NCBI GenBank assembly: GCA_025924515.1
Contig: JAICIE010000009.1
Coordinates: 1 to 53,923 of the forward strand
DNA: 53,923 nt
Origin: Jatrophihabitans sp.
GTDB lineage: Bacteria > Actinomycetota > Actinomycetes > Mycobacteriales > Jatrophihabitantaceae
Reading direction: 5' to 3'
Under the pieces are notes generated by a model. It did no database searches, was not told the DNA's origin, and saw nothing but the letters and a program-made list of their open reading frames with translations. The translations under genes and the position numbers were made by a program. Positions within the stretch are counted from its first letter, which is position 1. Each line of letters opens with the position of its first letter. Positions 37,116-46,848 of this stretch are shown here, piece after piece.

Positions 37116-37694
37116 TCACATCGTCCGCCCTCGTTCGAGCAGGCCGGCCAGCCGCTGGAGGCCGCGTGAGGTGCGGGTCTTGACCGTGCCGAGCGGGATG
37201 TCGAGCGCCGCTGCGATCTCGGTCTGGGTGTAGTCGTCGAAGTAGGCCAGTTCGAGCACCTTTCGCTGCAGGTCCGGGAGCAGGTTCAGCGCGGCGCGCA
37301 TCTCGTCCGCCCATCCCAGCCGCTCGGCGACCTCCCTGCCGTCGTCGCCGGTGATCTCCCGCATCGACTCCAGCGGGACCACGACGTCGCGGCGCTTGCG
37401 GAGCTGATCGATCGCCCGCTTGCGTGCGATCCCGAGCACCCAGCCGCGCAGGGACAGGGCCGGGTCGTAGCGGTCGTGCGCCCGCCACACCTCGTAGAAG
37501 ACCCGCTGCACCACGTCCTCGACGTCCGGCTGCGGGAGGTAGCGCGACAGGTAGGACATGACCAGCGGTCCGAGGGAGCGGTAGCACTCCTCGAGCGCCT
37601 CCGGCTGTCCCCGGTTCAAACGCTCCCCGAGGTCGTCTGCCGCCGGCTGCACGAACACCTCTTCGGAGTCCGACCCCTCGCCGGTTCCGGTCAA
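37116..37694 (-). CDS. ECF RNA polymerase sigma factor (SigK/RskA-linked type)
   Basis: 192-residue group IV sigma factor. Region 2 has DVEDVVQRVFYEVWRAHDRYD and the GWVLGIARKRAIDQLR helix; region 4 ends in YTQTEIAAALDIPLGTVKTRTSRGLQRL, a helix-turn-helix. TTG 37694 is the proposed start: TTGA overlaps the fahA stop. A GTG inside (VFVQPAAD) is an alternative about 13 residues later. Cognate anti-sigma factor follows after 52 bp. Confidence 0.9.
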   Translation of the reverse strand: MTGTGEGSDSEEVFVQPAADDLGERLNRGQPEALEECYRSLGPLVMSYLSRYLPQPDVEDVVQRVFYEVWRAHDRYDPALSLRGWVLGIARKRAIDQLRKRRDVVVPLESMREITGDDGREVAERLGWADEMRAALNLLPDLQRKVLELAYFDDYTQTEIAAALDIPLGTVKTRTSRGLQRLAGLLERGRTM

Positions 37695-38827
37695 GGCGCA
37701 ATTGCTCCGCGGACCTCGCCGAGCGCGACCCGACCGCCGTTCGTCGCGGCGGTGGCCGTGATGACGACCTCGTCACGGTCCTCCAGATAGCCGCGCCGGC
37801 TGCCGTCGCCGAGCCGGAGGGGGTCGGCGCCGTTCTCGGTGAGTTCCAGCAGGCAGCCGCGTTCCTCGCGCCGCGGCCCACTGACGGTTCCGGACCCGAA
37901 CAGGTCACCGGGACGCGTCGGCGCCCCGTTGACGGTCAGGTGTGCCAGCAGCTGCGCCGGCGTCCAGTACATCGACGCGAAGGACGGGCGCGACACGACG
38001 GATCCGTTGACCGCGACCTCGAGCGCGAGGTCGAGGCCGGACGGATCGGCGGAGTCGTCCAGGTAGGGAAGCGGACGGGGGTCCCGGGGTGGTGGGGCGG
38101 TCCAGGCCGCCTCCAACGCCACCAGCGGAGTCACCCACGCCGACACCGAGGTCGCGAAGGACTTGCCGAGGAACGGTCCCAGCGGCGCGGACTCCCAGAA
38201 CTGCAGGTCGCGGGCCGACCAGTCGTTGAGCAGGACGACCCCGAAGACGTGCGCGGCGAAGTCGGCGACGGGGATCGCGGTACCGGGCGGGTTGCCGACC
38301 CCGACGACGAAGCCGACCTCCGCCTCGAAGTCCATTCGCTGCGAGGGCCCGAACCGCACGGCGCCGTCGGCGTCGCGGTACTGCCCCGAGGGGCGGCGAA
38401 CCTCCGTGCCCGACACGACGACGCTGGCCGAGCGGCCGTGATATCCGACCGGCAGATGCTTCCAGTTCGGGCTGAGCGGGTCGCCGCCCGGCCGCAGTAT
38501 CCGTCCGGCGTTGGCGGCGTGGTGCTCGTTGGCGTAGAAGTCGGCGTAGTCGGCGACCGAGAACGGCAGCACCGGGCGCACCCGGTCGAGGGGGATGAGC
38601 GCGGGGTCGGATCCGAGCCGGTCCGTGACCGCGCCGCGCACCTGGCGCCACGTCTCCGGCCCGGCGCCGAGCAGCCGGTCCAGCGAGCCCTGGTCGAACA
38701 GGCCCAGCGGGCTCAGGTCGAGGACGGCGTCGCCGATGCGCACGACGGCCAGGCGCCGCCCTTCCTCGGTGACCACGCTGCCGTACGGCAGATGGTCGGG
38801 ACCGAAGCCGTCGGAGGGTGACCTCAT
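37691..38827 (-). CDS. fahA: Fumarylacetoacetase
   Basis: 378-residue FAH, which splits fumarylacetoacetate to fumarate and acetoacetate, the end of tyrosine/homogentisate breakdown. Metal-site and catalytic landmarks: FYANEHHAANAGRILRPGG, PVGYHGRSASVVVSG, MDFEAEVGFVVG (metal-binding Glu residues) and LLNDWSARDLQFWE. A small N-terminal domain precedes the catalytic domain. ATG 38827 overlaps the hmgA stop (ATGA); maleylacetoacetate isomerase is not seen nearby. Confidence 0.95.
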   Translation of the reverse strand: MRSPSDGFGPDHLPYGSVVTEEGRRLAVVRIGDAVLDLSPLGLFDQGSLDRLLGAGPETWRQVRGAVTDRLGSDPALIPLDRVRPVLPFSVADYADFYANEHHAANAGRILRPGGDPLSPNWKHLPVGYHGRSASVVVSGTEVRRPSGQYRDADGAVRFGPSQRMDFEAEVGFVVGVGNPPGTAIPVADFAAHVFGVVLLNDWSARDLQFWESAPLGPFLGKSFATSVSAWVTPLVALEAAWTAPPPRDPRPLPYLDDSADPSGLDLALEVAVNGSVVSRPSFASMYWTPAQLLAHLTVNGAPTRPGDLFGSGTVSGPRREERGCLLELTENGADPLRLGDGSRRGYLEDRDEVVITATAATNGGRVALGEVRGAIAP

Positions 38828-40041
38828 CCGCCGGGACCGCGGCCGGACCAGGTCCACGCGTACTTGCCGTCGTCGACGGCGCGGGCCCCCTCGCCCAGCC
38901 GCAGCGGTCGGAAGGTGTCGACCATGACGGCGAGCTCGTCGAAGAACTCGACGCCGATGGAGCGCTCGTAGGCGCCCGGCTGGGGTCCGTGGCTGTGGCC
39001 GCCGGGATGCAGGCTGACCGATCCCTGGCCGATGCCCGAGCCCTTGCGCGCTTCGTAGTTGCCGCCGCAGTAGAACATGACTTCGTCGCTGTCGACGTTG
39101 GAGTGGTAGTAGGGCACCGGTATCGACAGCGGGTGGTAGTCGACCTTGCGCGGCACGAAGTTGCAGATGACGAAGTTGAACCCTTCGAATACCTGATGGA
39201 CCGGCGGCGGTTGGTGCACCCGCCCGGTGATCGGCTCGAAATTCGACACGTTGAACGTGTAGGGGTAAAGACAGCCGTCCCATCCCACCACGTCGAACGG
39301 GTGCTTCGGCACGACGTGCACCGTGCCGGCGATCCCCGACGGACCGCTGCCGCGGTGCTTGATGCAGACCTCGACGTCGGTCTCGTCGACGATCTGCGGA
39401 TCGCCCGGCCCGCGCAGGTCCCGCTCGCAGTACGGAGCGTGCTCCAGCAACTGACCGAAGCGGGAGAGGTACCGCCGGGCAGGGGTGATGTGGCTGTTGG
39501 CCTCGATGCAATAGGCCCGCAGTGGCTCGGTCCCGGTCGGGATCCAGCGGTGCGTGGTCGCGCGCGGGAGCAGGACGTAGTCACCCTGCCCTGCTTCCAG
39601 CGGACCGAAGATGGTCTCGACCCGGGCGGCGCCTGCCTCGACATAGACGCATTCGTCACCGATGGCGTTTCGGTAGAGCGGCGAGGGCTTCCGGGCGACG
39701 ACGTACGAGATCCGCACGTCGTCGTTGCCGAGGACGAGCCGGCGTCCGGCCACGACGTCGGTGGAGTCGACGTCCGCATCGGAGTCGGGATATTTGAACA
39801 GGTCGTGCAGTCGCAGGTGGCGGGGCAGCAGCGGCTCGTTCGGCACGGTCTCGAGATCGGGCAGGACCCAGGGGCGGGCATCGACCAACGCCGACGGCAG
39901 GCCGCGGTGATAGAGCAGCGAGGAGTCGGAGAAGAACCCCTCCTCGCCCATCAGCTCCTCGTAGTAGAGCTTTCCGTGCGGGTCTCGGTGCTGCGTGTGC
40001 CGCTTCGGCGGCACATTCCCGTGCCGCTGGTAATAGGGCAT
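38824..40041 (-). CDS. hmgA: Homogentisate 1,2-dioxygenase
   Basis: 405-residue cupin-fold ring-cleaving dioxygenase converting homogentisate to maleylacetoacetate with Fe(II). Landmarks are MPYYQRHGNVPPKRHTQ at the start, HRWIPTG, KHRGSGPSGIAG, VVGWDGCLYPYTFN, and the iron-site region FNFVICNFVPRKVDYHPLSIPVPYYHSN with GGHSHGPQPG downstream. GAGGAG precedes the ATG. First gene of a four-gene operon that also includes the ECF sigma factor and its anti-sigma factor. Confidence 0.95.
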   Translation of the reverse strand: MPYYQRHGNVPPKRHTQHRDPHGKLYYEELMGEEGFFSDSSLLYHRGLPSALVDARPWVLPDLETVPNEPLLPRHLRLHDLFKYPDSDADVDSTDVVAGRRLVLGNDDVRISYVVARKPSPLYRNAIGDECVYVEAGAARVETIFGPLEAGQGDYVLLPRATTHRWIPTGTEPLRAYCIEANSHITPARRYLSRFGQLLEHAPYCERDLRGPGDPQIVDETDVEVCIKHRGSGPSGIAGTVHVVPKHPFDVVGWDGCLYPYTFNVSNFEPITGRVHQPPPVHQVFEGFNFVICNFVPRKVDYHPLSIPVPYYHSNVDSDEVMFYCGGNYEARKGSGIGQGSVSLHPGGHSHGPQPGAYERSIGVEFFDELAVMVDTFRPLRLGEGARAVDDGKYAWTWSGRGPGG

Positions 40042-40173
40042 TGCGGGCTCCTCGACGTCGTCGTCCGGGATCGTCGTCCCTGGACACTGTTGTAGCTCAT
40101 CGCGCCGCGAGCTGACAGCACGCGACGGATCCGGCAGGATCGGCCACTTCGCGAGTCTCGTGCGGAGGGACGG

Positions 40174-40947
40174 ATGCGAGGACGACGGGCCGCTGGAGCC
40201 GTGGCGCTCGCGCTGACCGCGGCCGGTTGCGCCGGCGTGACTGCGGGAACCGGATCGGGAGCGGCGCTGCAGGCGTCGACCGACGCGCAATTCCCGAGCC
40301 CGTCGTCGACGCCGCCGTCCGCGACCGCCGCGGCCTCGACCTCGGCAACCTCGACCTCGCCGTCCGTCCCGGCACCCACGACCGGCGGCGCGCCGCCGGC
40401 CTCCGCGGCTCCTCGGCCCGCCGTCTGCGCATCGGGGGTCTGCAAGGCCGTGGCCACCTCGCCGCTCGACGGCGGCTACCGGGCCACCGTCTATTCGGCA
40501 CCCAGCCCCAGCGGGGCCGCGGCCGCGACGGTCACCGAACTGTCCCTCGGCACGGTCCCGGTGTACTGGCACGTGACCGACGACGCCAACCCGTCACAGT
40601 TGTCCTGTTCGCCCGCGCCGCGACCGAACTGCGGGCTGGCGCTGTTCGTCGGTGCCCACGCGTCGGAGGCGGTCGGGCTGCTCCGGGTCGGCGAGGGGTT
40701 CCAGCCCTACGGTCAGGCGAATTCGAACACGCCGACCACCAAGGTCGGCGATCTCAACGGAGACGGGTGGATCGACGTCTCGGCGATCCAGAACACGTAC
40801 CGGCCCAGCTACGCCACCGCGAAGGTGTACTGGCAGACGTCCACCTCGGACGGCACCACCTACACCTCCACCGGCTGCGGAACGCCGTCGCACCAACCGC
40901 CGCCGGCGCCCGCTGCGCCGTTGACGGGGACCTGCCCGACGGACTGA
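40174..40947 (+). CDS. Secreted lipoprotein of unknown function
   Basis: 257-residue predicted lipoprotein. Signal peptide MRGRRAAGAVALALTAAGC with lipobox TAAGC (C19), then a Ser/Thr/Pro-rich tether to about residue 90. The folded part (95-257) includes VGDLNGDGWIDVSAIQNTY, a calcium-loop-like DxNxDGxxD segment as in FG-GAP or dockerin repeats, and several cysteines. No enzyme motif. GGAGGGAC precedes the ATG. It converges on gltA with one base between stops. Confidence 0.75.
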   Translation: MRGRRAAGAVALALTAAGCAGVTAGTGSGAALQASTDAQFPSPSSTPPSATAAASTSATSTSPSVPAPTTGGAPPASAAPRPAVCASGVCKAVATSPLDGGYRATVYSAPSPSGAAAATVTELSLGTVPVYWHVTDDANPSQLSCSPAPRPNCGLALFVGAHASEAVGLLRVGEGFQPYGQANSNTPTTKVGDLNGDGWIDVSAIQNTYRPSYATAKVYWQTSTSDGTTYTSTGCGTPSHQPPPAPAAPLTGTCPTD

Positions 40948-40948
40948 T

Positions 40949-42244
40949 TCAGCGCTTCTCCAGCGGGACGAACTCGCGCTCGGTGGGCCCGGTGTAAACC
41001 TGGCGCGGCCGGCCGATCTTCGTCTGCTTGTCGTTGATCATCTCGTGCCACTGCGCGATCCAGCCCGGCAGCCGGCCGATCGCGAACAGCACCGTGAACA
41101 TTTTGGTCGGGAACCCCATCGCGCGGTACAGCAGGCCGGTGTAGAAGTCCACGTTCGGATAAAGCTTCCGGGAGACGAAGAAATCGTCACTGAGCGCGTA
41201 ACCCTCTAATTCGAGGGCAATGTCGAGCAGGTCGTCGCGCTTGCCCATCGCGGACAGCACGTCGTCGGCGGCCTTCTTGATGATGGCGGCGCGCGGATCG
41301 TAGTTCTTGTACACGCGGTGGCCGAACCCCATCAGGCGGACACCGGCTTCGCGGTTCTTCACGCGCTCGACGAACCGAGCGACGTCTCCGCCGTCCGCGC
41401 GGATGGACTGCAGCATCTCGAGGACGGCCTGGTTCGCGCCGCCGTGCAGTGGCCCGAACAGCGCGTTGATCCCTGCCGAGATCGAGGCGAACAGGTTCGC
41501 CTGCGACGACCCGACCAGCCGCACCGTCGATGTCGAGCAATTCTGCTCGTGGTCGGCGTGCAGGATGAACAGCAGGTCCAGCGCGCGCACCACCGCCGGG
41601 TCGACCTCGTACGGCTCGGCCGGGAGCCCGAACGTCATCCGCAGGAAGTTCTCCACCAGCCCGTAGGAGTTGTCCGGGTACAGAAACGGCTGTCCGACGG
41701 TCTTCTTGTACGCGTAGGCGGCAATGGTCGGCAGCTTCGCCAGCAACCGCACCGTGGACAGTTCGACCTGGTCCTTGTCGAACGGGTTGAGGGAGTCCTG
41801 GTAGAAGGTCGACAGGGCCGACACCGCGGACGACAACACCGGCATGGGGTGCGCGTCTCGGGGAAAGCCGTCGAAGAACCGCTTCAGGTCCTCGTGCAGC
41901 AGCGTGTGGCGGCGGATCTTGCGGTCGAACTCGGCGAGCTGGTCGGCGGTCGGCAGCTCCCCGTAGATCAGCAGGTAACTGGTCTCCAGGAATGTCGACT
42001 GCTCGGCCAGCTGGTCGATCGGATAACCCCGGTAGCGCAGCACGCCGGCGTCACCGTCGATGTAGGTGATCGCCGAGGTGCACGCCGCGGTGTTCGCAAA
42101 GCCCGGGTCGTACGTGACGATGCCGGCCGACGACAGCAGCTTTGTGATGTCGGCCCCGGAGGCTCCCTCCGAGGCGGGGGTGATCGGCAGGTCGATCGCC
42201 GCCTCGTCGGACACCTGCAGGCGGGCCGTGCCCGAATCGCTCAT
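40949..42244 (-). CDS. gltA: Citrate synthase
   Basis: 431-residue type I citrate synthase, first step of the TCA cycle. Landmarks: YIDGDAGVLRYRGYPIDQLAE, LHADHEQNCSTSTVRLVGSS, GPLHGGANQAVLEML with the catalytic His, MGFGHRVYKNYDPRA with His and Arg, and a C-terminal Asp region FYTGLLYRAMG. ATG 42244 with GGAGAGGACGAG upstream. A reverse TAATGT box (42281-42276) overlaps the stop codon of the preceding thioesterase and could be its -10. Confidence 0.97.
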   Translation of the reverse strand: MSDSGTARLQVSDEAAIDLPITPASEGASGADITKLLSSAGIVTYDPGFANTAACTSAITYIDGDAGVLRYRGYPIDQLAEQSTFLETSYLLIYGELPTADQLAEFDRKIRRHTLLHEDLKRFFDGFPRDAHPMPVLSSAVSALSTFYQDSLNPFDKDQVELSTVRLLAKLPTIAAYAYKKTVGQPFLYPDNSYGLVENFLRMTFGLPAEPYEVDPAVVRALDLLFILHADHEQNCSTSTVRLVGSSQANLFASISAGINALFGPLHGGANQAVLEMLQSIRADGGDVARFVERVKNREAGVRLMGFGHRVYKNYDPRAAIIKKAADDVLSAMGKRDDLLDIALELEGYALSDDFFVSRKLYPNVDFYTGLLYRAMGFPTKMFTVLFAIGRLPGWIAQWHEMINDKQTKIGRPRQVYTGPTEREFVPLEKR

Positions 42245-42278
42245 CGCTCTCGTCCTCTCCGTCGTCGCGGCGTGAACA

Positions 42279-42680
42279 TTACGTGCCGAGCTTCGCAGCG
42301 GCGGCGAGGTTCTGCAGCCGCACCTGCCCGCGGGCGACAAGGCGCGTCGCCGAGTCGGTGACCTCGACCTGCCACAGTTGCTGGCTGCGCCCCCGGTGCA
42401 CCGGCGTCGCGGTGGCCGTGAGGACGCCCTCCCGGGCCGAGCGCAGGAAGTCCGTCGTGTTGGAGACGCCTACCACCTTGCCGCGCTCGCCGTACCAGAG
42501 CGCGGCACCCCAGCTCGCGGCCGTCTCGACGGCCGTGCAGTACACCCCGCCGTGCGCGATCCCGTAGGGCTGGTGCTGCTGCGGCGTGACCTCCCACTCG
42601 ACCACCGCGCGGTCCGGTGACGCGGCGACCACCCGCATGCCGAGCAGGTCGGTGAACCGGCCGCCGCTTTCGGAACTCAT
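42279..42680 (-). CDS. PaaI-like hotdog thioesterase
   Basis: 133-residue single hotdog protein. [21 protein letters not shown] is the active-site loop of the PaaI/4HBT-II group, with the HGG helix and an acidic residue. Probable acyl-CoA thioesterase of housekeeping or aromatic pathways. ATG 42680 lies 7 nt after TACCGT with no ribosome site, so it is likely leaderless. Ends 34 bp ahead of gltA on the same strand. Confidence 0.87.
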   Translation of the reverse strand: MSSESGGRFTDLLGMRVVAASPDRAVVEWEVTPQQHQPYGIAHGGVYCTAVETAASWGAALWYGERGKVVGVSNTTDFLRSAREGVLTATATPVHRGRSQQLWQVEVTDSATRLVARGQVRLQNLAAAAKLGT

Positions 42681-42687
42681 GTACCCG

Positions 42688-42693
42688 ACGGTA
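42688..42693 (-). promoter_or_regulatory. -10 box for leaderless PaaI-like gene
   Basis: Reverse-strand TACCGT, 7 nt ahead of ATG 42680, in the 36-bp gap shared with the divergent HAD gene. Confidence 0.5.
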
Positions 42694-42716
42694 GGGGAGA
42701 TGGGCAGGATGGCGGC

Positions 42717-43436
42717 ATGCTGGGACTCCCGGACACCGTAACGACCTGCCTGTTCGACCTCGACGGCGTCCTCACGGACACCGCCTCTGTGCACCGGGCT
42801 GCGTGGAAGCAGATGTTCGACGCGTTCCTCTCGGCACGCGGCCAACCTCCGTTCACCGCCGACGACTACGCCGACTTCGTCGACGGCAAGCCGCGCGCCG
42901 ACGGGGTGCGCGACTTCCTGGCGTCCCGGCGGATAACGGTGCCGGAGGGCAACCCGGCCGACCCGCCGGGGGCGGAGACGGTGCACGGGCTCGGCAACCG
43001 CAAGAACGAGCTCTTACTGGAGCGGATCCACCGCGACGGCGTGACGGTGTACGAGGGGTCGCGCCGCTACCTGGAACGCGCGAAGGACGCGGGGCTTCGG
43101 CGCGTCGTGGTGTCGTCGAGCGCCAACACCAAGGACGTGCTGCGCGTGACCGGGCTGGCGCCGCTGGTCGAAGGCCGGGTCGACGGGCTGACGCTGCAGC
43201 AGCAGGGGCTGCGCGGCAAGCCGGCGCCCGACTCGTTCCTGGCCGGGGCCCGGCTGGCGGGAGTGGAACCGGCGCAGGCGGCGGTCTTCGAGGACGCGCT
43301 GGCCGGCGTCGAGGCCGGCCGTGCCGGCGGTTTCGGCTGCGTGATCGGCGTGAACCGCCTCGACCGGGCGCACGCGGCCGGGCTGCGGGAGCACGGAGCC
43401 GCCGTCGTCGTCAACGATCTCGGTGAGCTGCTGTGA
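42717..43436 (+). CDS. HAD hydrolase, beta-phosphoglucomutase-like
   Basis: 239-residue HAD enzyme. Nucleophile motif DLDGVLTDT (D14, D16), motif [11 protein letters not shown], motif III lysine in RGKPAPDSF, motif [18 protein letters not shown]. The cap is the helical beta-PGM type. It overlaps the following GH65 gene by GTGA, the same pairing as Rv3400-Rv3401. GH65 phosphorylases release beta-glucose 1-phosphate, which beta-PGM converts to glucose 6-phosphate, so the two steps would be consecutive. Confidence 0.92.
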   Translation: MLGLPDTVTTCLFDLDGVLTDTASVHRAAWKQMFDAFLSARGQPPFTADDYADFVDGKPRADGVRDFLASRRITVPEGNPADPPGAETVHGLGNRKNELLLERIHRDGVTVYEGSRRYLERAKDAGLRRVVVSSSANTKDVLRVTGLAPLVEGRVDGLTLQQQGLRGKPAPDSFLAGARLAGVEPAQAAVFEDALAGVEAGRAGGFGCVIGVNRLDRAHAAGLREHGAAVVVNDLGELL

Positions 43437-45814
43437 TCCCCAGCTCGCAATTCGTCCCGGAGCCCTGGGCGGTCCGGGAGACGGCGCTCAACCTCACCGA
43501 CCTCGCCCAGTCCGAGTCGTTGTTCGCACTCTCGAACGGGCACATCGGGATCCGCGGCAATCTCGACGAGGGAGATCCGTACGGGCTGCCGGGGACCTAT
43601 TTGAACTCGTTCTTCGAGAGCCGGCCGCTGCCGTACGCGGAAGCGGGGTACGGGTATCCGGAAACGGGCCAGACCATCCTCAACGTCACCAACGGCAAGC
43701 TGATCCGGCTGCTGGTCGACGACGAGCCGTTCGACATGCGCTACGGCGAGATCGTCTCGCACGAACGCGTCCTCGACCTGCGCGAGGGCGTTCTGCGGCG
43801 CGAGGTCGTGTGGGCCTCACCCGCCGGCCAGCGGGTGCGGGTGCGTTCGACCCGGCTGGTCTCGCTCACGCAACGCTCGATCGTCGGGATCCACTACGAG
43901 GTCGAGCCGGTCAGCGCGCCGGCCCGGTTGGTGTTGCAGTCGGAGCTCGTCGCGAACGAACACGTGCCTGCTCAGTCCGGTGACCCCCGGGTGGCTGCGG
44001 CGGTCCAGAACGCGTTGCAGCCCCAGGAGCATCGGGGCAGGGGAACCCGGGCGCTGTTGATCCACCGCACCCGGTCCAGCAGGCTCCGTGTCGCGGCCGC
44101 AATGGAGCACGTGCTCGATGCCGGCGACGACTGCCGCACCGAGCTTGCGGTGCACCAGGACTGGGCTCGGCTGATGATCGGGCAGGAGTTGCAGCCGGGA
44201 CAGAAGCTGTCCTTGACGAAGATCGTCGCGTACGGATGGTCGAGCCAGCGCTCGCTCCCCGCGCTGCGCGACCAGGTCGAGGCGGCGCTGATCGCGGCCT
44301 CGCGCGCGGGATGGCAGCAGCTCATCGAGGACCAGCGGACCGCCCTGCGCCTGTTCTGGGAGGGGGCGGACGTCGAGATCGACGGCGACCTGGCCGTGCA
44401 GCAGGCCGTGCGGTTCGCGTTGTTCCACGTCTTCCAGGCGTCGACCCGCGCCGAGCAGCGCGCCATTCCGGCGAAGGGACTGACCGGCCCGGGGTACGAC
44501 GGCCATGCGTTCTGGGACACGGAGAGCTTCGTGCTTCCCGTCCTCACCGCGACGGCGCCGCACGCCGCGGCCGACGCGCTGAAGTGGCGGGCGACCACCC
44601 TGCCCCTCGCCGTGGAACGCGCTGAGACGCTGGGGCTGCGCGGCGCCGCGTTCCCGTGGCGGACCATCCGCGGTCAGGAGACCTCCGGATACTGGCCGGC
44701 CGGCACCGCCGCCTTCCACGTGAACGCCGACGTCGCGGTCGCCGCGGCCCGCCACGTCCGGTGGACCGCGGACGCAGAGTTCGAACGCGACTACGGACTG
44801 CCGATCTACGTGGAGACCGCCCGCCTGTGGTCGGCGCTGGGCTACACCGGGCGCGACGGCTGCTTTCATATCGACGGGGTCACCGGCCCTGACGAGTACA
44901 GCGCGATCGTCGACGACAACGTGTACACGAATCTCATGGCACGCGAGAACCTGCTCGCCGCTGCCGACGCGGCCGACCGGCACCCCGAAGCCGCCGAAGC
45001 TCTCGACGTCGAGGCCGACGAAATCCATTTTTGGCGCCGCGCCGCCGAGACCATGTCGGTGCCCTACGACGAGGACGAGCGGCTGCTCAAACAGGACAAG
45101 GACTTCACCGACCACGACGTGTGGGACTTCGCCGCCACCGCGGCGGCCGGGGCGTATCCGTTGCTCCTGCACTTCCCGTACTTCGACATCTACCGCAGGC
45201 AGGTCGTCAAGCAGGCCGACCTCGTCCTCGCCCTGCACTGGGCCGGTGACCAGTTCACTCTGGAGCAGAAAGCTCGGGCCTTCGCTTACTACGAGTCCCT
45301 GACGGTTCGCGACTCGTCACTGTCGGCCGCGACGCAGGCGGTCGTCGCCGCGGAGGTGGGACAGATCGACCTGGCGTCGGACTATCTCGCGGAAGCAGCG
45401 CTGATCGACCTGCACGACCTGCAGCACAACACCCGCAACGGCCTCCACATCGCTTCGCTCGCCGGCACGTGGCTCGCACTCGTCGCGGGGTTCGGAGGAA
45501 TGCGGGACTTCGACGACCGGCTCTCCTTCCACCCGCAGCTGCCACCCGGATGGGACGGGATGCGCTTCCGGGTGCGGTGGCGCGGACGGCTGGTGCAGGT
45601 CGGGGTGTCCCCGCACGAGGTGACCTACGAGCTCATCGACGAGGAGCGCACACCGGTGCGGGTCTGGGACGTCGACACTGCCCTGGAGCTCGAACCCGGA
45701 GTGCCGGTGACCCGTCCCGTGCACCCGGTCAAAGCGCTGACCGCCCGACCGAGGCAACCCGACGGGCGAGCTCCGCTCCCGGCCGCGGAGCTGACCGCCC
45801 GCGCGACGTCCTGA
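43433..45814 (+). CDS. Glycoside hydrolase family 65 phosphorylase/hydrolase
   Basis: 793-residue GH65 protein. N-terminal beta-sandwich ([22 protein letters not shown]), then an (alpha/alpha)6 barrel with [24 protein letters not shown], and the catalytic acid in [14 protein letters not shown] (E488). The family includes maltose, trehalose and kojibiose phosphorylases and a few hydrolases; specificity is not readable by eye. The coupled beta-PGM-like gene favours a phosphorylase. GTG start overlaps the HAD stop. A strong hairpin follows 43 bp downstream. Confidence 0.93.
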   Translation: MIPSSQFVPEPWAVRETALNLTDLAQSESLFALSNGHIGIRGNLDEGDPYGLPGTYLNSFFESRPLPYAEAGYGYPETGQTILNVTNGKLIRLLVDDEPFDMRYGEIVSHERVLDLREGVLRREVVWASPAGQRVRVRSTRLVSLTQRSIVGIHYEVEPVSAPARLVLQSELVANEHVPAQSGDPRVAAAVQNALQPQEHRGRGTRALLIHRTRSSRLRVAAAMEHVLDAGDDCRTELAVHQDWARLMIGQELQPGQKLSLTKIVAYGWSSQRSLPALRDQVEAALIAASRAGWQQLIEDQRTALRLFWEGADVEIDGDLAVQQAVRFALFHVFQASTRAEQRAIPAKGLTGPGYDGHAFWDTESFVLPVLTATAPHAAADALKWRATTLPLAVERAETLGLRGAAFPWRTIRGQETSGYWPAGTAAFHVNADVAVAAARHVRWTADAEFERDYGLPIYVETARLWSALGYTGRDGCFHIDGVTGPDEYSAIVDDNVYTNLMARENLLAAADAADRHPEAAEALDVEADEIHFWRRAAETMSVPYDEDERLLKQDKDFTDHDVWDFAATAAAGAYPLLLHFPYFDIYRRQVVKQADLVLALHWAGDQFTLEQKARAFAYYESLTVRDSSLSAATQAVVAAEVGQIDLASDYLAEAALIDLHDLQHNTRNGLHIASLAGTWLALVAGFGGMRDFDDRLSFHPQLPPGWDGMRFRVRWRGRLVQVGVSPHEVTYELIDEERTPVRVWDVDTALELEPGVPVTRPVHPVKALTARPRQPDGRAPLPAAELTARATS

Positions 45815-45856
45815 CCGGTACATCGGCCGGCCTCGCTGAGAGATCGCTGCGGCAAC

Positions 45857-45892
45857 CCCGACCGGCCGGGACTTTCGTCCCGGCCGGTCGGG
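45857..45892. terminator. Strong hairpin downstream of the GH65 gene
   Basis: 16-bp perfect stem CCCGACCGGCCGGGAC / GTCCCGGCCGGTCGGG with a TTTC tetraloop; GCGGCA and TGCCGC flanks can extend it. No U-run, i.e. an I-shaped terminator of the kind common in actinobacteria. Confidence 0.85.
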
Positions 45893-45960
45893 ACCTGCCG
45901 CACTCCGAACGGCTCGCCGGAGGACCGACACTCGGAGGGAACATCGCGCGGAACCGAGGG

Positions 45961-46344
45961 GTGCTACTGGTGGACGGCCGGAAGAACTCGACCCGCGCCG
46001 AAGCGCAATCCCGGTTCAGTCGGCTGCGCCGCCGCAGAGCGCTGCCGCCGTTGTCGACGGATCTTCGCCTCGCCGCACTCGATCGCCGAGTCGCGCCCGT
46101 CCTCGGACGGGACAACCCGCTCGTCTCAGCGCTGCTGAGCGAGGACACCTGCTGGCAGATCGCCCGCGAGGATTGGCAGCGGCGCAAGCCTCGGCCGTGG
46201 CGTCTCGAGGAGCGCCGGACCTGGCGCGCCGAAGGAGCAGTGCTCGAGAACAAGCGCGACCGGCTGCGCGAGCAGGCCGCCGAGCTCGGCCTCGCGCCGA
46301 GCACTCCTGAGGTCAGGCGGGGCGAGCGGTCGTTGCGCGGCTGA
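45961..46344 (+). CDS. Small Arg-rich hypothetical protein
   Basis: 127-residue protein, unrecognised. Very basic and helical: FSRLRRRRALP, then SALLSEDTCWQIAREDWQRRKPRPWRLEERRTWRAEG and a final charged helix. No signal peptide or membrane segment. The GTG at 45961 and a second GTG at 45970 are both possible. It lies between the GH65 terminator and the RsbW-like gene. Coding by third-position GC looks reasonable, but the opposite strand is also open here, so the call is tentative. Confidence 0.5.
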   Translation: MLLVDGRKNSTRAEAQSRFSRLRRRRALPPLSTDLRLAALDRRVAPVLGRDNPLVSALLSEDTCWQIAREDWQRRKPRPWRLEERRTWRAEGAVLENKRDRLREQAAELGLAPSTPEVRRGERSLRG

Positions 46345-46430
46345 GCGAATCCCGCCCGCGGGCGGGGTGATCCCGACCGTCGGGCAGGGTAGGAGTCCGG
46401 CGCCGGAACTACCGACCGCGGGCAGGTGCC

Positions 46431-46841
46431 GTGAGCAATGCGGAGCGCAGCTTCGGCTGCGACCACACCGTGCCCAGCGTGGCACGGACGTGGACCCGCA
46501 ACGCGGTCCTCGCGATGTTGCCGGCCATTGCCGAGAGCTTCGACATCATCGAGGACGTCGAAATCATCGTCAGCGAACTGGTCACGAACGCGGTCCTGGC
46601 CGGCTGCATGGCGACGCACCTCGTCCTCACCGTGAATCCCAGCTGCCTGCGCGTCGACGTGCGCGACGACGCCCAGGGCTGGCCCCGCGCCCGCGACGCC
46701 GCACCGGCCGACGACCACGGTCGCGGCCTGTCGATCGTTTCCGCCCTGGCGTCGCGGTGGGGAGTGCGGCGGCTGCGGGATGCCAAGGAGGTCTGGGCCG
46801 AGCTCGACCTGCCGATGGCGGTGGCCAAGCGGCTGACGTGA
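46431..46841 (+). CDS. RsbW-like HATPase serine kinase (anti-sigma type)
   Basis: 136-residue GHKL ATPase. N-box SELVTNAVLAG at about 49-59, G1-like DDAQGWP near 79-85 and G2 DHGRGLSIV near 93-101. These small ATPases phosphorylate anti-sigma antagonists or bind sigma factors in partner switching. The facing gene encodes a SpoIIE phosphatase, the enzyme that opposes this kinase type. GTG start. No antagonist (STAS) gene is in the window. Confidence 0.87.
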   Translation: MSNAERSFGCDHTVPSVARTWTRNAVLAMLPAIAESFDIIEDVEIIVSELVTNAVLAGCMATHLVLTVNPSCLRVDVRDDAQGWPRARDAAPADDHGRGLSIVSALASRWGVRRLRDAKEVWAELDLPMAVAKRLT

Positions 46842-46848
46842 TCGCGCG

